A stretch of 64,000 nt of DNA from Geomonas silvestris (GCF_014193515.1 NZ_BLXX01000012.1:145053-209052); one strand, 5' to 3'; shown: positions 33,249 through 44,904, counted from the stretch's first letter. Translations and numbers: made by a program. The notes: generated by a model from the sequence alone, not told the origin.

Positions 33249-35240
33249 CTATTCGGCGCTCGCCCTGATGCACTCCAGTTCGTGCACTACCAGGCCGCTC
33301 TCCTCCTGGCGCTTCTCCATGCCGTCGAAGATGGCATCGGCCATCTTGGTGACGGACTCGACGGCGGCCCGAATGTCGGCTCCATCGACGGTCTGCCGGC
33401 CGGCGGCATCGGCCATGGCGTGACTCATCCCCTTCACGTCCTCGAGGGAGCGCGCCACGCTCTTGGTCGCCATCGCCTGCTCCTTGGACGACTTGAAGAT
33501 CTGCATGGTCATGGAGCTTACGTTCTCGATCGACTGGCTCACCGACTGCACGGCCCGCGACTGCTCCTCTGAGGCGAGCTTGATCTGCCGGGTCATCTCC
33601 AACGCCTCCTGGGCGCTCTCGAGGATGCTCTCCAAAGAGGCGCTGGTCAGCGTGCCGAGCTTCACCCCTTTGCGCACCAGCTCCTTGGTCGCCATGATGT
33701 TGTCGGCGGCGATGCGCGACTCGGTCATGATCTCGTCGATGATCCCGGTGATCTCGCCGGTGGAGAGCCCGGTCTGCAGGGAGAGGTTGCGGATCTCGTC
33801 GGCCACGACGCCGAAGCTCTTGCCGTACTCGCCGGCCTGGGCCGCGATGATGGAGGCGTTTAGGGCCAACAGGTTGGTGCGCTTGGTGATGTCGTTGATG
33901 ACGGAGACGAACCCCTCGATGCGGCCGCTGTTGGCTCCCAGGCGCTTGATCCCCTCGAAGGAGAGCTCGACGGAGCGCTGGATGTCGTCCAGGGACTGCT
34001 CGGTCTCGCGCACCACCTCGCGGCTCTGCTCGGCGTGCTCCTTCACCTTGGTGGAGAGCCCGTGAGAGAGCGAGGTGTTGCGCTCCACCTGCCTGAGCGT
34101 CGAGGCGATCTCCTCCATGGCGGAGACCGACTTGTACACCGAGTCGGAAAGCGCATCCATGTTGCCGGTGATCTGGTCGGTGGCGATGGAGATCTGCCCG
34201 GCCGCGACCGAGGCGCAATCGACGGACTCCATGACGCCGTGGGCGGTGGCGTCGATCTTCTGGGAGCCGTTGGCAAGCGAATCGGCGGCGCTCTTCAGGC
34301 GGAAGAGGTTGCGGGAGTAGGCCTCGCGGTTCTTCAAAAGCTCGGTGAAGGTCTTGCCGAGCTCGAGGGTGAGCTGGTCGATGGAGGCCAGGAGGCTTAT
34401 GCGCAAGAACGCCGCGGCCGCCTGGTCGGCGAAGAGGCGGATGGTGTCGACGTCGGTATCGTTGAGGGAGCGGTGGCTCTTCTTGTTGTCGAGGCCGAAG
34501 ACCCCGATGGTCTCACCCTTGAGGACGATGGGGCAGAGGATGAAGCAGGAGGAGCGCAACGGCTCGATCATGTCGAAGGGGGCCTGCAACAGGTAATCGG
34601 CGGGATACTGGCTGACGTCCTCGATGAAGTGGACCTGCTGGTCGCGGAAGCACTTGTAGACCACGCCGGAACGGGCGTCCAGCGGGATGGTGACCTCGGG
34701 GCCCACGGCGGTGTCGTTGCCGGCGGAGGCCGCGAAGTAGAGCTCGCTCCGCTCCGCGTCGGCCATGAGGACGTTCACCCGCTCGTAGCCCAGGACCTCG
34801 TGCAGCCCCTCGACGCACAGGGCGAGCACGTCGTCCTTGCGGATGCTCTTCTGGATCTTGGAGCCGATCTTGTGGAAGTTCTTGATGTTGTTGTCGAGCA
34901 CCTTGTAGCGGTTCTCGAAGAGCTTTTTCTGGGCGTTCACCTCGTGCACCAGGGAATCGAGCTCCTGCCCCCTTTTGTGCAGCTCGTCGGCGGCGCCGCC
35001 GATGAAGTAGCCCAGGATGGCCAGGACGCAGGCCGTGCCGAAGCCCATGTAGGCGTAGAGCGCCATACCCTGGGCAGTTTGGATCATTTCGGTGAAGATC
35101 TGGGAAACCAGCGGGAGGGAAGGGTCGGCGAAGAGGGCCAGGCGCAGCACGTTCCAACCGACGGGAGCCAGGGTGCCGAGGAAGAAACCGATGAGCGCGT
35201 AGAGCTGGCTCCGGTTGGCCCCGACCAATGGATTTCTCAT
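33249..35240 (-). CDS. chemotaxis-type transducer with two TM helices and GAF domain
   Basis: A 663-residue protein. Two hydrophobic helices (about 12-36 and 58-82) leave a short periplasmic loop of about 20 residues. A cytosolic GAF domain follows (about 125-280). The MCP signalling domain lies at about 350-610. Its hairpin tip reads [20 protein letters not shown] and [17 protein letters not shown], a variant of the usual tip. The GAF would sense a cytosolic ligand. No HAMP is obvious. It is monocistronic and far from any che gene; it may act in chemotaxis or another Che-like pathway. Confidence 0.85.
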   Translation of the reverse strand: MRNPLVGANRSQLYALIGFFLGTLAPVGWNVLRLALFADPSLPLVSQIFTEMIQTAQGMALYAYMGFGTACVLAILGYFIGGAADELHKRGQELDSLVHEVNAQKKLFENRYKVLDNNIKNFHKIGSKIQKSIRKDDVLALCVEGLHEVLGYERVNVLMADAERSELYFAASAGNDTAVGPEVTIPLDARSGVVYKCFRDQQVHFIEDVSQYPADYLLQAPFDMIEPLRSSCFILCPIVLKGETIGVFGLDNKKSHRSLNDTDVDTIRLFADQAAAAFLRISLLASIDQLTLELGKTFTELLKNREAYSRNLFRLKSAADSLANGSQKIDATAHGVMESVDCASVAAGQISIATDQITGNMDALSDSVYKSVSAMEEIASTLRQVERNTSLSHGLSTKVKEHAEQSREVVRETEQSLDDIQRSVELSFEGIKRLGANSGRIEGFVSVINDITKRTNLLALNASIIAAQAGEYGKSFGVVADEIRNLSLQTGLSTGEITGIIDEIMTESRIAADNIMATKELVRKGVKLGTLTSASLESILESAQEALEMTRQIKLASEEQSRAVQSVSQSIENVSSMTMQIFKSSKEQAMATKSVARSLEDVKGMSHAMADAAGRQTVDGADIRAAVESVTKMADAIFDGMEKRQEESGLVVHELECIRASAE

Positions 35241-35339
35241 AACAGTGCCACCTCGTTCACCCCGAAGATGCGGCCCGGAAAGGCCGACAGGGGAATTTTG
35301 TGCAGTCTAAGGCAGCGGCTGGTCGAAGTCAACTTATCT

Positions 35340-36428
35340 TTAACGTCCAAGCATTATGCCGAGTTCCTCGGCGTGGCGCACCAGGGCCCCTTCCGGGTCG
35401 ATGAGTTTTAACTGGCGCACCGCGTCCTCGATGGGGGCGGAGCAGATCTGGCGCCCCTTGAGGCAGACCATCTGCCCGAAGCTTTCCGCCTCGATGAGCT
35501 CGACGGCCTGGACCCCGAAGCGCGAGGAGAGGCAGCGGTCGAAGGTGGAGGGCGAGCCGCCGCGCTGCAGGTGCCCGAGCACGGTGACCCGGACGTCCAT
35601 CTCGAGGACCCCGCCCAGCTCGCGGGAGATCTTCTCCCCTACCCCGCCCAACCGCTCGACCACCTGTTTCCCGCCGGCCGCTTCCTTCACCACGCGGCTC
35701 CCCCCTTTGGGGTAGGCCCCCTCGGCGGCCACGATGACGCTGAAGCGCCCGCCGCGCCTGCCGCGCTCCACGATCGCCTGGGCCACCCGCTCGATATCGT
35801 AGGGGATCTCGGGGATGAGGATGACGTCTGCGCCGCCGGCGATCCCCGACTCGAGCGCGATCCACCCGGCGTAGCGCCCCATCACCTCGAGCACCATGAC
35901 GCGGTGGTGGCTTTCGGCCGTCGAGTGCAGCTTGTCGAGGGCGTCGGTCGCGGTCTCCAGCGCAGTGTTGTAGCCGAAGGTGACGTCGGTTTCCAAGAGG
36001 TCGTTGTCGATGGTCTTCGGGACCCCGACGATGGGGACCCCGCGCTTCATGAGCTCGAGCGCGATCTTCAGGGTGCCGTCCCCCCCGACCACGACCAGGG
36101 CGGAGATCCCCAGGATCTCGATGCGCGAGACCACCTCGTCCGAGACGTCCACCAGCTCGACCTTACCCTCCCTCATGATGGGAAAGGAGAAGGGGTTGCC
36201 GCGGTTGGTGGTCCCGAGGATGGTGCCGCCGCGCGGCAGGATCCCGCGGACGTCTTCGAGGTTGAGCAGGCGGCACTTCTCCTGGTGCAGGAAGCCGTCG
36301 AAGCCGTCCTCGATGCCGATCACTTCCCAGCCCCGGCGCACCGCGGAGCGGACCACGCCGCGGATGACGCCGTTTAGTCCGGGGCAGTCGCCGCCGCCGG
36401 TGAGGATGCCGATTCTTTTAGCGCACAT
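35340..36428 (-). CDS. pfkA: 6-phosphofructokinase
   Basis: A 362-residue phosphofructokinase. Motifs are GILTGGGDCPGLN at the N-terminus, GGDGT, PKTIDNDL and GHLQRGGSPS. Gly in GGDGT points to ATP as phosphoryl donor, while the Lys in PKTIDND (Gly in the E. coli enzyme) is shared with PPi-type and actinobacterial ATP enzymes. The start ATG 36428 follows AAGGAGAATT. It catalyses fructose-6-phosphate phosphorylation or its reverse in gluconeogenic growth. Monocistronic. Confidence 0.92.
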   Translation of the reverse strand: MCAKRIGILTGGGDCPGLNGVIRGVVRSAVRRGWEVIGIEDGFDGFLHQEKCRLLNLEDVRGILPRGGTILGTTNRGNPFSFPIMREGKVELVDVSDEVVSRIEILGISALVVVGGDGTLKIALELMKRGVPIVGVPKTIDNDLLETDVTFGYNTALETATDALDKLHSTAESHHRVMVLEVMGRYAGWIALESGIAGGADVILIPEIPYDIERVAQAIVERGRRGGRFSVIVAAEGAYPKGGSRVVKEAAGGKQVVERLGGVGEKISRELGGVLEMDVRVTVLGHLQRGGSPSTFDRCLSSRFGVQAVELIEAESFGQMVCLKGRQICSAPIEDAVRQLKLIDPEGALVRHAEELGIMLGR

Positions 36429-36460
36429 AATTCTCCTTGATGCATGGGGGCTCACTCAGA

Positions 36461-36500
36461 AGCGAATCCCCCTGCCCCCCCTTTTCCAAAGTGGGGAACG
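36461..36500. repeat. GAATCCCCC-family dispersed repeat
   Basis: AGCGAATCCCCCTGCCCCCC then CTTTTCCAAAGTGGGGAACG, 30 bases upstream of pfkA. A CCACGGAG-family half repeat follows at about 36660-36705. No gene lies in the 299-base gap. Confidence 0.7.
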
Positions 36501-36727
36501 CTGGTTCTGCCGCGCTGCTTTGTGGAAAGGAGCACTGAGCTTCGCGAAATATGCGGAAGAGTGATCCCCCACTTCAGAGCCAAACCTGCCCCCCTACCCT
36601 TGGTGTCCGAAAACGTGCACCAGGCTACCTGCTTTTTCAGATTCAGCCTTCGTGGGTTTCCCCTGTGTTCCTCTCGCCGCTCCCTCTGTGATCCTCTGTG
36701 TTAAAGCCGTTGTTTGTTGCCATGGCT

Positions 36728-37396
36728 TCAGCTCTTTCCGCCATGCTCGGCAACAACCTCCAGTGCTTCCACGATGGCGGAGGGCTCCAGGCGGTTTCTC
36801 GGGTCGCTGTCGGCGTAGGAGAGCAGGATGCGCCGGTCGCGACCGATAAGGAAGGTCCCCGGGATGGGAAGCTCCCAGGAATCGTCGCCGTTGTAGGCGG
36901 GAAGATCGGTGCCGAGCGAGGTGTAGATGGGGCGGAGCGCCTCGGGTACCTGGTACACCAGGCCGAACTGCCGGGCCACCTGGTTCCCCTGGTCGCTCAA
37001 CACCTCGTACATCAGGAAGTTCTTCAACAAGGTCGCCTGGGACTTGTCGGGACTCTGCGGCGAGATCGCGATGAGCGAGCCGCCCAGCCTCATGATCTCG
37101 GGGAGGATCTTCTGGTAGGCACGCAGCTGCAGGCTGCAGTAGGGACACCAGATACCGCGGTAGAAGGTGACCAAAACCGGACCGCGCGCCAGGGCATGTT
37201 CCAGGTTGGTCGGCCTTCCCACCGCGTTGGGAAGGGTGAAGTCGGGGGCCTGGCCGCCCGCCTTCAGGACCCGCTCGGCAATGCCGGAAAGGGCGAGCTG
37301 TCGGGCGGCCTCCTCAAGTTGCTGCGACTGCTCGGGAGGTAGCGGCGGCAAAGACCGCTCGAGTTCCTCGATCTGCGTTCTGAGTTCCGGTTCCAT
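36728..37396 (-). CDS. peroxiredoxin-like AhpC/TSA family protein
   Basis: A 222-residue redoxin. The thioredoxin-fold domain starts at about 45 (GGQAPDFTLPNAVGR). The active site FYRGIWCPYC has a CPYC pair like thioredoxins, rather than the single peroxidatic Cys of typical Prx proteins. The N-terminal 40 residues are a helical extension. It would reduce peroxides or disulfides in the cytosol. It diverges from the hemerythrin operon; one TTGAC-N4-GTCAT site lies 118 bases before its start. Confidence 0.82.
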   Translation of the reverse strand: MEPELRTQIEELERSLPPLPPEQSQQLEEAARQLALSGIAERVLKAGGQAPDFTLPNAVGRPTNLEHALARGPVLVTFYRGIWCPYCSLQLRAYQKILPEIMRLGGSLIAISPQSPDKSQATLLKNFLMYEVLSDQGNQVARQFGLVYQVPEALRPIYTSLGTDLPAYNGDDSWELPIPGTFLIGRDRRILLSYADSDPRNRLEPSAIVEALEVVAEHGGKS

Positions 37397-37513
37397 CTTC
37401 CTCCCCCCTTTCAGAGCATTTTTTACGCCACCAGTTTACGCAATTCAGGGAAAAGGTCAATCAATCTCCACACTTTTATGGTTTTTCACCGTTTTGGGCC
37501 AATGATGCATCTT

Positions 37514-37527
37514 TTGACGCAGGTCAT
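37514..37527. promoter_or_regulatory. CRP/FNR-family type operator, site 1
   Basis: TTGACGCAGGTCAT fits the TTGAC-N4-GTCAA dyad recognised by HcpR/DNR/NnrR-type regulators that sense NO. It lies between the redoxin and the hemerythrin operon. Confidence 0.55.
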
Positions 37528-37616
37528 AATCATTTTCCCGTACAGGCTCTATGCTCACCTCATCGAAGCAGTGAAAAACAGCAGGGCACTTCAGGTAGTT
37601 GAACAATCGAAGATTT

Positions 37617-37630
37617 TTGACCCAGGTCAT
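37617..37630. promoter_or_regulatory. CRP/FNR-family type operator, site 2
   Basis: TTGACCCAGGTCAT, same dyad as site 1. If TATCGT at 37653-37658 is the -10 box, transcription starts near 37665 and this site is centred at about -41.5, the class II activator position. Confidence 0.6.
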
Positions 37631-37691
37631 AAACAAATAGAGCCAGACGCGCTATCGTAGGATCATCGAAGAACGACGGAGGAGACACAAG

Positions 37692-37910
37692 ATGGAATTC
37701 AAAAACGGGTTGGGCGAAACGGCAATACAGGACGTGATGGCGAAGTATCCGCAGATCGGTGAGATCCTGAACCGCTACGAGATCGGCTGCGTTACCTGCA
37801 AGGTCGGCATCTGCCTCTTGAAGGACGTCGTCTCGATCCACGGTCTCTCCCCCGAACAGGAAAAAGCAATCGAGCAGGAAATCAACCAGTACCTGGACAG
37901 CATAAACTAA
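37692..37910 (+). CDS. small DUF1858-like protein with three cysteines
   Basis: A 72-residue protein resembling DUF1858: an N-terminal helix-rich part (QDVMAKYPQIGEILNRYEI) then GCVTCKVGICLL with three Cys, suited for a metal or redox centre. The ribosome site GGAGGAGA supports ATG 37692. First gene of an operon with an Fe-S-type protein and a hemerythrin, behind two NO-regulator-like sites. It probably takes part in NO or oxygen handling; the reaction is unknown. Confidence 0.75.
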   Translation: MEFKNGLGETAIQDVMAKYPQIGEILNRYEIGCVTCKVGICLLKDVVSIHGLSPEQEKAIEQEINQYLDSIN

Positions 37911-37969
37911 ACGAAACGCTTTCAAATCACTTGCAAAACCAACACAATAAACGAACAAGGAGATTCATC

Positions 37970-38428
37970 ATGGCACATTCGGCATGCGGTTGCCCCGGTA
38001 GCGCAGCAAGGATCATCGAGAGAAACGAAACGGCACAGGCCCCCTCCACCGAGAAGGCAGCAAGCGAACTGCGTCAGTGGCCGGTGCAGCTGCACCTGGT
38101 TCCCCCCACCGCCCCCTGGTTCCAGGACAGCGACATCCTGATCGCCGCCGACTGCGTGGCCTTCGCGCTGGGGAGCTTCCACAGCGACCTCTTGAAAGGG
38201 AAGGCAGTCGCCATCGCCTGCCCGAAACTGGACGACACCGCCCCGTACGTCGAGAAGCTCGCCACCATCTTCCGGGTCAACAACGTGAAGAGCGTCACCG
38301 TGGCGATCATGGAAGTCCCCTGCTGCCGCGGCCTGGACATGATGGTGCGTCAGGCTCTGCAGCTCTCCGGCAAGGAGATCGCGCTGGAGACCGCGGTAAT
38401 CGGGATCAACGGGGAAAGAAGGAGCTAG
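37970..38428 (+). CDS. small Fe-S/redox protein
   Basis: A 152-residue protein starting at ATG 37970 after AAGGAGATTCATC. It has an N-terminal CGCPGS, then a Rossmann-like domain with ADCVAFALG, IACPKLDD and EVPCCRG. The pattern fits the Geobacter group of 4Fe-4S oxidoreductase-like proteins that often carry a ferredoxin half; here the CxxCxxC cluster is missing, leaving scattered Cys (CGC, C, C, CC). It is the middle gene of the hemerythrin operon. Electron transfer to the hemerythrin is a guess. Confidence 0.7.
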   Translation: MAHSACGCPGSAARIIERNETAQAPSTEKAASELRQWPVQLHLVPPTAPWFQDSDILIAADCVAFALGSFHSDLLKGKAVAIACPKLDDTAPYVEKLATIFRVNNVKSVTVAIMEVPCCRGLDMMVRQALQLSGKEIALETAVIGINGERRS

Positions 38429-38432
38429 GGAC

Positions 38433-38981
38433 ATGAAACGGGACATCACCCAGAGGCTGAAAGACGAGCACCAGTTGATCCTCAGGATGCTGGCGCTCTT
38501 GGAAAAGAATGCGCGGCTCACCGAGGCAGGTAGCTTCATGGACTACCAGTTTTACCTGGACGGGGTGGATTTCATCAGAAATTACGCGGACCGTTTCCAC
38601 CATGCCAAGGAGGAAGATGTCCTGTTCGAGGCTCTGGTAGCCAACGGGATGCCGCGGGCCAACAGCCCGGTAGCCGCGATGCTGATGGAGCACGACCTGG
38701 GGCGCTCCTACGTGAAAGCGATGGAAGAGGCGGCAGGAAAGGCGCTCAAGGGCGAGCCGGACCAAAACGACGCCATCGTCGCCAACGCCCGGGGGTACCT
38801 GGAGCTTCTGCGGGAGCACATCTCCAAGGAGGACGAGATCCTCTACCCGCTGGCGGAGAGGGTCCTGCCGGAGTCGGTGAGGGACGGCATCGCGGAAGCC
38901 TACGAGCGCGCCGAAGCCGCTGCGCAGAAGGGACTCGAGGAGCACTACCGCGCCGTGGTGGAGAAGTACGAGAAGGGGTAA
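38433..38981 (+). CDS. hemerythrin HHE domain protein
   Basis: A 182-residue four-helix di-iron protein: DEHQLILRML, FHHAKEEDVLF, MEHDLGRSYV and LREHISKEDEILYPLAE supply the metal-binding His and Glu. This layout is the HHE/RIC-like type that stores or delivers iron and reacts with NO or O2. Four bases follow the preceding gene, so it is cotranscribed. The upstream HcpR/DNR-like sites fit a nitrosative-stress role. Confidence 0.9.
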   Translation: MKRDITQRLKDEHQLILRMLALLEKNARLTEAGSFMDYQFYLDGVDFIRNYADRFHHAKEEDVLFEALVANGMPRANSPVAAMLMEHDLGRSYVKAMEEAAGKALKGEPDQNDAIVANARGYLELLREHISKEDEILYPLAERVLPESVRDGIAEAYERAEAAAQKGLEEHYRAVVEKYEKG

Positions 38982-39122
38982 CAAGCTAAAACAACGTCAA
39001 AACCTTTAGACGCGGATTGAGCGGAATGTGCGACGGATGTCTACGGATGAGGTAATTGGCCTAAACCTGAGGTGTACTTCAAGAACAAAGGCTGCTGCGT
39101 GGCCGGATAACAGAGCTGAAAC

Positions 39123-39160
39123 AAAAAAGACCCTGGGTTTATCCCCCAAGGTCTTTTTTT
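39123..39160. terminator. bidirectional terminator
   Basis: AAAAAAGACCCTGGG, loop TTTATC, then CCCCAAGGTCTTTTTTT. It serves the converging hemerythrin and hom operons. The flanks hold an ACGCGGATT-type degenerate repeat pair. Confidence 0.85.
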
Positions 39161-39215
39161 GTTCTTCCGTTATATCCGCTAGTTTCCGCGCAATCCGTGT
39201 GCTGATTTTTCGGTT

Positions 39216-40523
<1,308 letters not shown>

Positions 40524-40635
40524 ATTCCCTCGCAATCTGATATCAGGGGTGCTGCAGGGCAGCCGCGCGCCGGCAGGCCGGAAGCTGCCGCCAACTGGGC
40601 GGCGTGCGCGGCTGCGGTCCGGAAACCTCCGGCGG

Positions 40636-41074
40636 CTACTCCTTGTCGGTCACGCCGGCGGCGATCTCGTCCAGGATGCCGTTCACGAAGGCAGCGGAGT
40701 CCTCGGCGCCGAACTTCTTGGCCACCTCGATCGCCTCGTTCATGGTGACGTTCTTCGGGATGTCGGAACGGAACAGGAGTTCGTACACCGCAAGGCGCAG
40801 GATGTTCAGGTCGACGCGTGCCATGCGCGACATGCTCCAGTGCTTGGACTTGGCGGCGATCTGCTCGTCGATGGCGGTGATGTTGGCGACCACGCCGCTC
40901 ACCAGTTCCGAGGCGAAGGCGAACGCCTTGGAGTGGACCTCCAGGGTCGGTTCCTCACCTTCCGCGAAGCTCTCGATGATCCTCTTCAGGGTAGCGTTGG
41001 CATCCTGCGGGACCAGGTCTTTCGAGTAAAGCGCCTGCAGCGCCAGTTCCCGACCTTCTCTACGTGCACTCAAC

Positions 41075-41082
<8 letters not shown>
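40636..41082 (-). CDS. nusB: transcription antitermination factor NusB
   Basis: A 148-residue all-helical Nus[15 protein letters not shown] start and [27 protein letters not shown] near the end are typical. It binds boxA RNA with NusE in rRNA antitermination. It overlaps ribH by eight bases, so translation is coupled. Confidence 0.95.
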
Positions 41083-41542
<460 letters not shown>

Positions 41543-41572
41543 TGGTAACTCCAGTAGTTAAAAATGAAAAAC

Positions 41573-41760
41573 CGGGATAGCCACGGAAACACCGAGCACA
41601 GGGAGAAAAGCAAAAACAGGGGGTAAAACCTGAAGGCCTTTCCGCAATCCTTCGACGTTCTCCGAGCCCCCGTGCTTCCGTGGGCTTTGAGGTTCTAAAG
41701 GCTTTAGAGTGCAGGATTGTCGCCTTTGACGTTCTCCGTGCTCTCCGTGCCTCCGTGGCA
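41573..41760. repeat. CCACGGAG-family repeats between ribBA and ribH
   Basis: AGCCACGGAAACACCGAGCA on the left faces CTCCGAGCCCCCGTGCTTCC and CTCCGTGCCTCCGTGGCAAA on the right. The pair interrupts an otherwise tight operon. Confidence 0.6.
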
Positions 41761-41770
41761 AAAATTGCTG

Positions 41771-42973
41771 CTAGATGTTTTCCAAAAGGTGGCCGAGCTT
41801 TTCGCGCTTGGTCTTCAGGTACTTGGCGTTGCTCTTGGACGGCGCGATCTCGATGGGCACCCGCTCGACGATGTTGATCCCGTACCCCTGCAGGCCAACG
41901 AGCTTCTTCGGGTTGTTGGTCATCAGGCGGATCTTCTTCACACCCAGGTTCACCAGGATCTGGGCGCCGATGCCGTAGTCCCTCAGGTCTGCCTTGAAGC
42001 CCAGGGCCAGGTTCGCCTCGACGGTGTCTTTACCCTGGTCCTGCAGCGCGTAGGCCTTGAGCTTATTGGTGAGCCCGATGCCGCGCCCTTCCTGGCGCAT
42101 GTAGAGGATGACCCCCGCCCCTTTCTTCTCGATTTGCTCCATGGCGGCGTGCAGCTGGTCGGCGCAGTCGCAGCGCACGCTCCCGAAGACGTCGCCGGTC
42201 AGGCACTCGGAGTGCACCCGGACCAGCACGGGCTCGTCGCCGCGGATGTCCCCCTTGACGAGCGCCAGGTGCTCCAGCTTGTCGATGTCGTTCTCGAAGG
42301 CGACGGCGCGGAAATCGCCGTAGGCGCTGGGGAGCGCGACCTCGACGGAGCGGCGCACCAGGGACTCGTGCTTCAGGCGGTAGGCGACCAGATCGGCGAT
42401 GGTGCAGACCTTGATGCCGTGCTCCTTGGCGAACTTCTTAAGCTCCGGCATGCGGGCCATGGTGCCGTCTTCGTTCATGATCTCGCAGATGACGCCGGAC
42501 GGCTCGAGACCCGCCAGGCGCGCCAGGTCGACGGAACCCTCGGTCTGGCCGGAACGCACCAGCACCCCGCCGTTTTTGGCGCGCAGCGGGAAGATGTGCC
42601 CCGGGCGGGCCAGGTCGGAGGCGGTGGCGTTGGGGGCCACTGCGGTAAGTATGGTATGGGCGCGGTCCGCCGCGGAGATACCGGTGGTGACGCCGCGCTT
42701 GGCCTCGATGGAGACGGTGAAGGCGGTGCCGAAGGAGGAGGTGTTGCTCTGCACCATGGGCGGCAGGTCGAGACGGTCGCAGCGCTCGGCGGTCATGGTG
42801 AGGCAGATCAGGCCACGGCCGAAGCGGGCCATGAAGTTGATGGCCTCCGGGGTGACGCACTGCGCGGCCATGGTGAGGTCACCCTCGTTCTCGCGGTCCT
42901 CGTCGTCCACCAGGATCACCATCCGGCCGGCCCTGATCTCCTCGATGGCTTCTTCAATAGTTGCTACTGACAT
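41771..42973 (-). CDS. ribBA: bifunctional DHBP synthase / GTP cyclohydrolase II
   Basis: A 400-residue fusion. RibB half (1-200): [24 protein letters not shown] and [13 protein letters not shown] [10 protein letters not shown]. RibA half: [15 protein letters not shown] with Cys zinc ligands, CDC and [14 protein letters not shown]. It starts both branches of riboflavin synthesis. ATG 42973 follows GAGGGATTTAC. The GTP cyclohydrolase zinc Cys are present. Confidence 0.95.
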   Translation of the reverse strand: MSVATIEEAIEEIRAGRMVILVDDEDRENEGDLTMAAQCVTPEAINFMARFGRGLICLTMTAERCDRLDLPPMVQSNTSSFGTAFTVSIEAKRGVTTGISAADRAHTILTAVAPNATASDLARPGHIFPLRAKNGGVLVRSGQTEGSVDLARLAGLEPSGVICEIMNEDGTMARMPELKKFAKEHGIKVCTIADLVAYRLKHESLVRRSVEVALPSAYGDFRAVAFENDIDKLEHLALVKGDIRGDEPVLVRVHSECLTGDVFGSVRCDCADQLHAAMEQIEKKGAGVILYMRQEGRGIGLTNKLKAYALQDQGKDTVEANLALGFKADLRDYGIGAQILVNLGVKKIRLMTNNPKKLVGLQGYGINIVERVPIEIAPSKSNAKYLKTKREKLGHLLENI

Positions 42974-43013
42974 GTAAATCCCTCGCAATCGGTGACGCTA
43001 AATGGCCACAATC

Positions 43014-43658
43014 TCACAGAAATCCATTTTTGGCAAGCAGTTCCAATGAAATGCCCCCCTGCTTCTGATCCCGACCAGCCAGGAGCCTTTCCAGGTAGCG
43101 GCAGATCAGGTCCGTCTCGATGTTCACCTCGGCGCCGACCCTTTTGTGCTGCAGGGTAGTCTGGGCCGCGGTATGGGGGATGATGTTCACGCTGAAGCTG
43201 TCGGGCCCGGCCTCGTTCACGGTGAGGCTGATGCCGTCGATGGCCACCGATCCCTTGGGGGCGATGTACCTGGAGAACTCCGCCGGCACCCGGAAGGTGA
43301 AGACGATGTTGCCCGAGTGCTCGCGCCGATCGGTGATGCTCGCCATGCAGTCCACGTGGCCGGAGACCAGGTGGCCGTCCAGCCGGTCCGAGAGCCGCAT
43401 GGCCCGCTCCAGGTTGAGCGGCGCGCCCGCTTTCAGGTTCCTGAAAACGGTGCGCTCGATGGTCTCGGGCGAGATGTCGAAGGTGAGGGTCCCCCCTCCC
43501 TTGCGCACTACGGTGAGGCAGGCGCCGTTCACCGCGACCGAGGCCCCGATGGGGATCTCCTCGGCCGGGAGCGTCGTCTTCACGGTGAGGCTCCCCGAGG
43601 CCCCGCGCTTCTCGATGCCGACCAGTTCGCCTACGTTTTCTATGAGACCTGTGAACAC
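43014..43658 (-). CDS. ribE: riboflavin synthase alpha subunit
   Basis: A 214-residue two-barrel enzyme. MFTGLIENVGELV, VNGACLTV, and the second-half repeat IDGISLTVNE are diagnostic. It dismutates two lumazines into riboflavin. It lies 131 bases downstream of ribD and 40 upstream of ribBA. Confidence 0.95.
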   Translation of the reverse strand: MFTGLIENVGELVGIEKRGASGSLTVKTTLPAEEIPIGASVAVNGACLTVVRKGGGTLTFDISPETIERTVFRNLKAGAPLNLERAMRLSDRLDGHLVSGHVDCMASITDRREHSGNIVFTFRVPAEFSRYIAPKGSVAIDGISLTVNEAGPDSFSVNIIPHTAAQTTLQHKRVGAEVNIETDLICRYLERLLAGRDQKQGGISLELLAKNGFL

Positions 43659-43789
43659 CTTTAACCCCTAAAGGCAGGGGCTAGGGACTAGGGGCTCGGG
43701 ACTGGAATAACCCTCACTGCGCCTTAGCTCCTGCCTCGACCATAATTTAGCTGCTACTACAGCACAATCCCGACTCCGGTCCCACGACC

Positions 43790-44893
43790 CTAATCCCTGC
43801 TTTTCCCCACCGGCACCCCGGTCACCAGGAGATCGGCGCCGCAGCGGGTGACCTTCATCTCCTCAAAGTGCAGGGCGTCGGCCATCTTGAGCACACCCTG
43901 GCCGGCGAAGAGCCCCATGCCGACGCCGCCTACCAGCTTGGGGGCAAAGAAGATCATGCAGCGGTCGATGAGCCCCGCCCTGAGGGCCGCTCCGGCCAGG
44001 TGGCTTCCCCCTTCCAGGAGGATGGACTGGATCCCCTGGGAACCGAGTTGCTCGAAGAGGTCCTCGAGGTCCACCCGTCCCTCTTTGGCGGCACAGGCAA
44101 CCACCTCGCCGCCGTGCGCGGCGACCGAGGCGATCTTCGCGCTGTCGCCGGAACAGGTCGCCACCAGGGTCTTCGCGGCGGAGTGCTGGTTGAAGACGGC
44201 GGCGTGCAGCGGCAGGCGCAGGCCGGAATCGACCACGATGCGGATCGGGTCCTTGCCGCCGGGGACCCGGCAGGTGAGCTGCGGGTCGTCCTTGATGACG
44301 GTCCCCACCCCGACCATGATGGCGTCCAGCTGGCCGCGCAGCCGGTGCACCAGGCGCCTCGAGGCGTCGCCCGTTATCCAGCGCGAGTCGCCGGTTGCGG
44401 TGGCGCTCTTGCCGTCCAGGGTAAGCGCGCTCTTCAGGATCACATAGGGGCGCCGGGTCTGGATCCACTTGATGAAGGGGAGGTTCAGCTCGCGCGCCTC
44501 GGCCTCCAGTATCCCGATCTCGACCTTGATCCCCGCCTCGCGCAGGATCTCGATCCCCTTCCCCGCCACCAGCGGGTTCGGGTCGACCATGGCGACGAAG
44601 ACCCGGGCGACCCCAGCCGCGACCAGGGCGCGGGCGCAGGGGGGGGTCTTGCCGAAGTGGGCGCAGGGCTCCAGCGTCACATAGGCGTCGGCGCCGGCGG
44701 CGAGCTCGCCCGCGTCGTTGAGGGCGTGCACCTCGGCGTGCGGCGTTCCCGCCTTCTTGTGCCAGCCGCGCCCGACCACGGCGCCGTCGCGCACGATGAC
44801 GCACCCCACCGCCGGGTTAGGTGCGGTCTTCCCTACTCCGCGCCGTGCCAGGGCAAGCGCCTCGCGCATCATCTTGGTATTGAAGTCGGACAT
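43790..44893 (-). CDS. ribD: bifunctional riboflavin deaminase-reductase
   Basis: A 367-residue fusion. Deaminase half: TAPNPAVGCVIV, HAEVHAL, TLEPCAHFGKTPPC. Reductase half: YVILKSALTLDGK, GVGTVIKDDPQLT, LLEGGSHLAG. It performs the second and third steps of riboflavin synthesis. First rib gene after nrdR. No FMN riboswitch is seen upstream; dispersed CCACGGAG repeats fill the gap. Confidence 0.95.
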   Translation of the reverse strand: MSDFNTKMMREALALARRGVGKTAPNPAVGCVIVRDGAVVGRGWHKKAGTPHAEVHALNDAGELAAGADAYVTLEPCAHFGKTPPCARALVAAGVARVFVAMVDPNPLVAGKGIEILREAGIKVEIGILEAEARELNLPFIKWIQTRRPYVILKSALTLDGKSATATGDSRWITGDASRRLVHRLRGQLDAIMVGVGTVIKDDPQLTCRVPGGKDPIRIVVDSGLRLPLHAAVFNQHSAAKTLVATCSGDSAKIASVAAHGGEVVACAAKEGRVDLEDLFEQLGSQGIQSILLEGGSHLAGAALRAGLIDRCMIFFAPKLVGGVGMGLFAGQGVLKMADALHFEEMKVTRCGADLLVTGVPVGKSRD

Positions 44894-44904
44894 CAGAACC
44901 TAAC

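Noticed and set aside
32805..33572. Several frames in the repeat-rich gap and chemotaxis gene
   Set aside because: They translate repeats or the complement of the chemotaxis gene and have no protein-like features.
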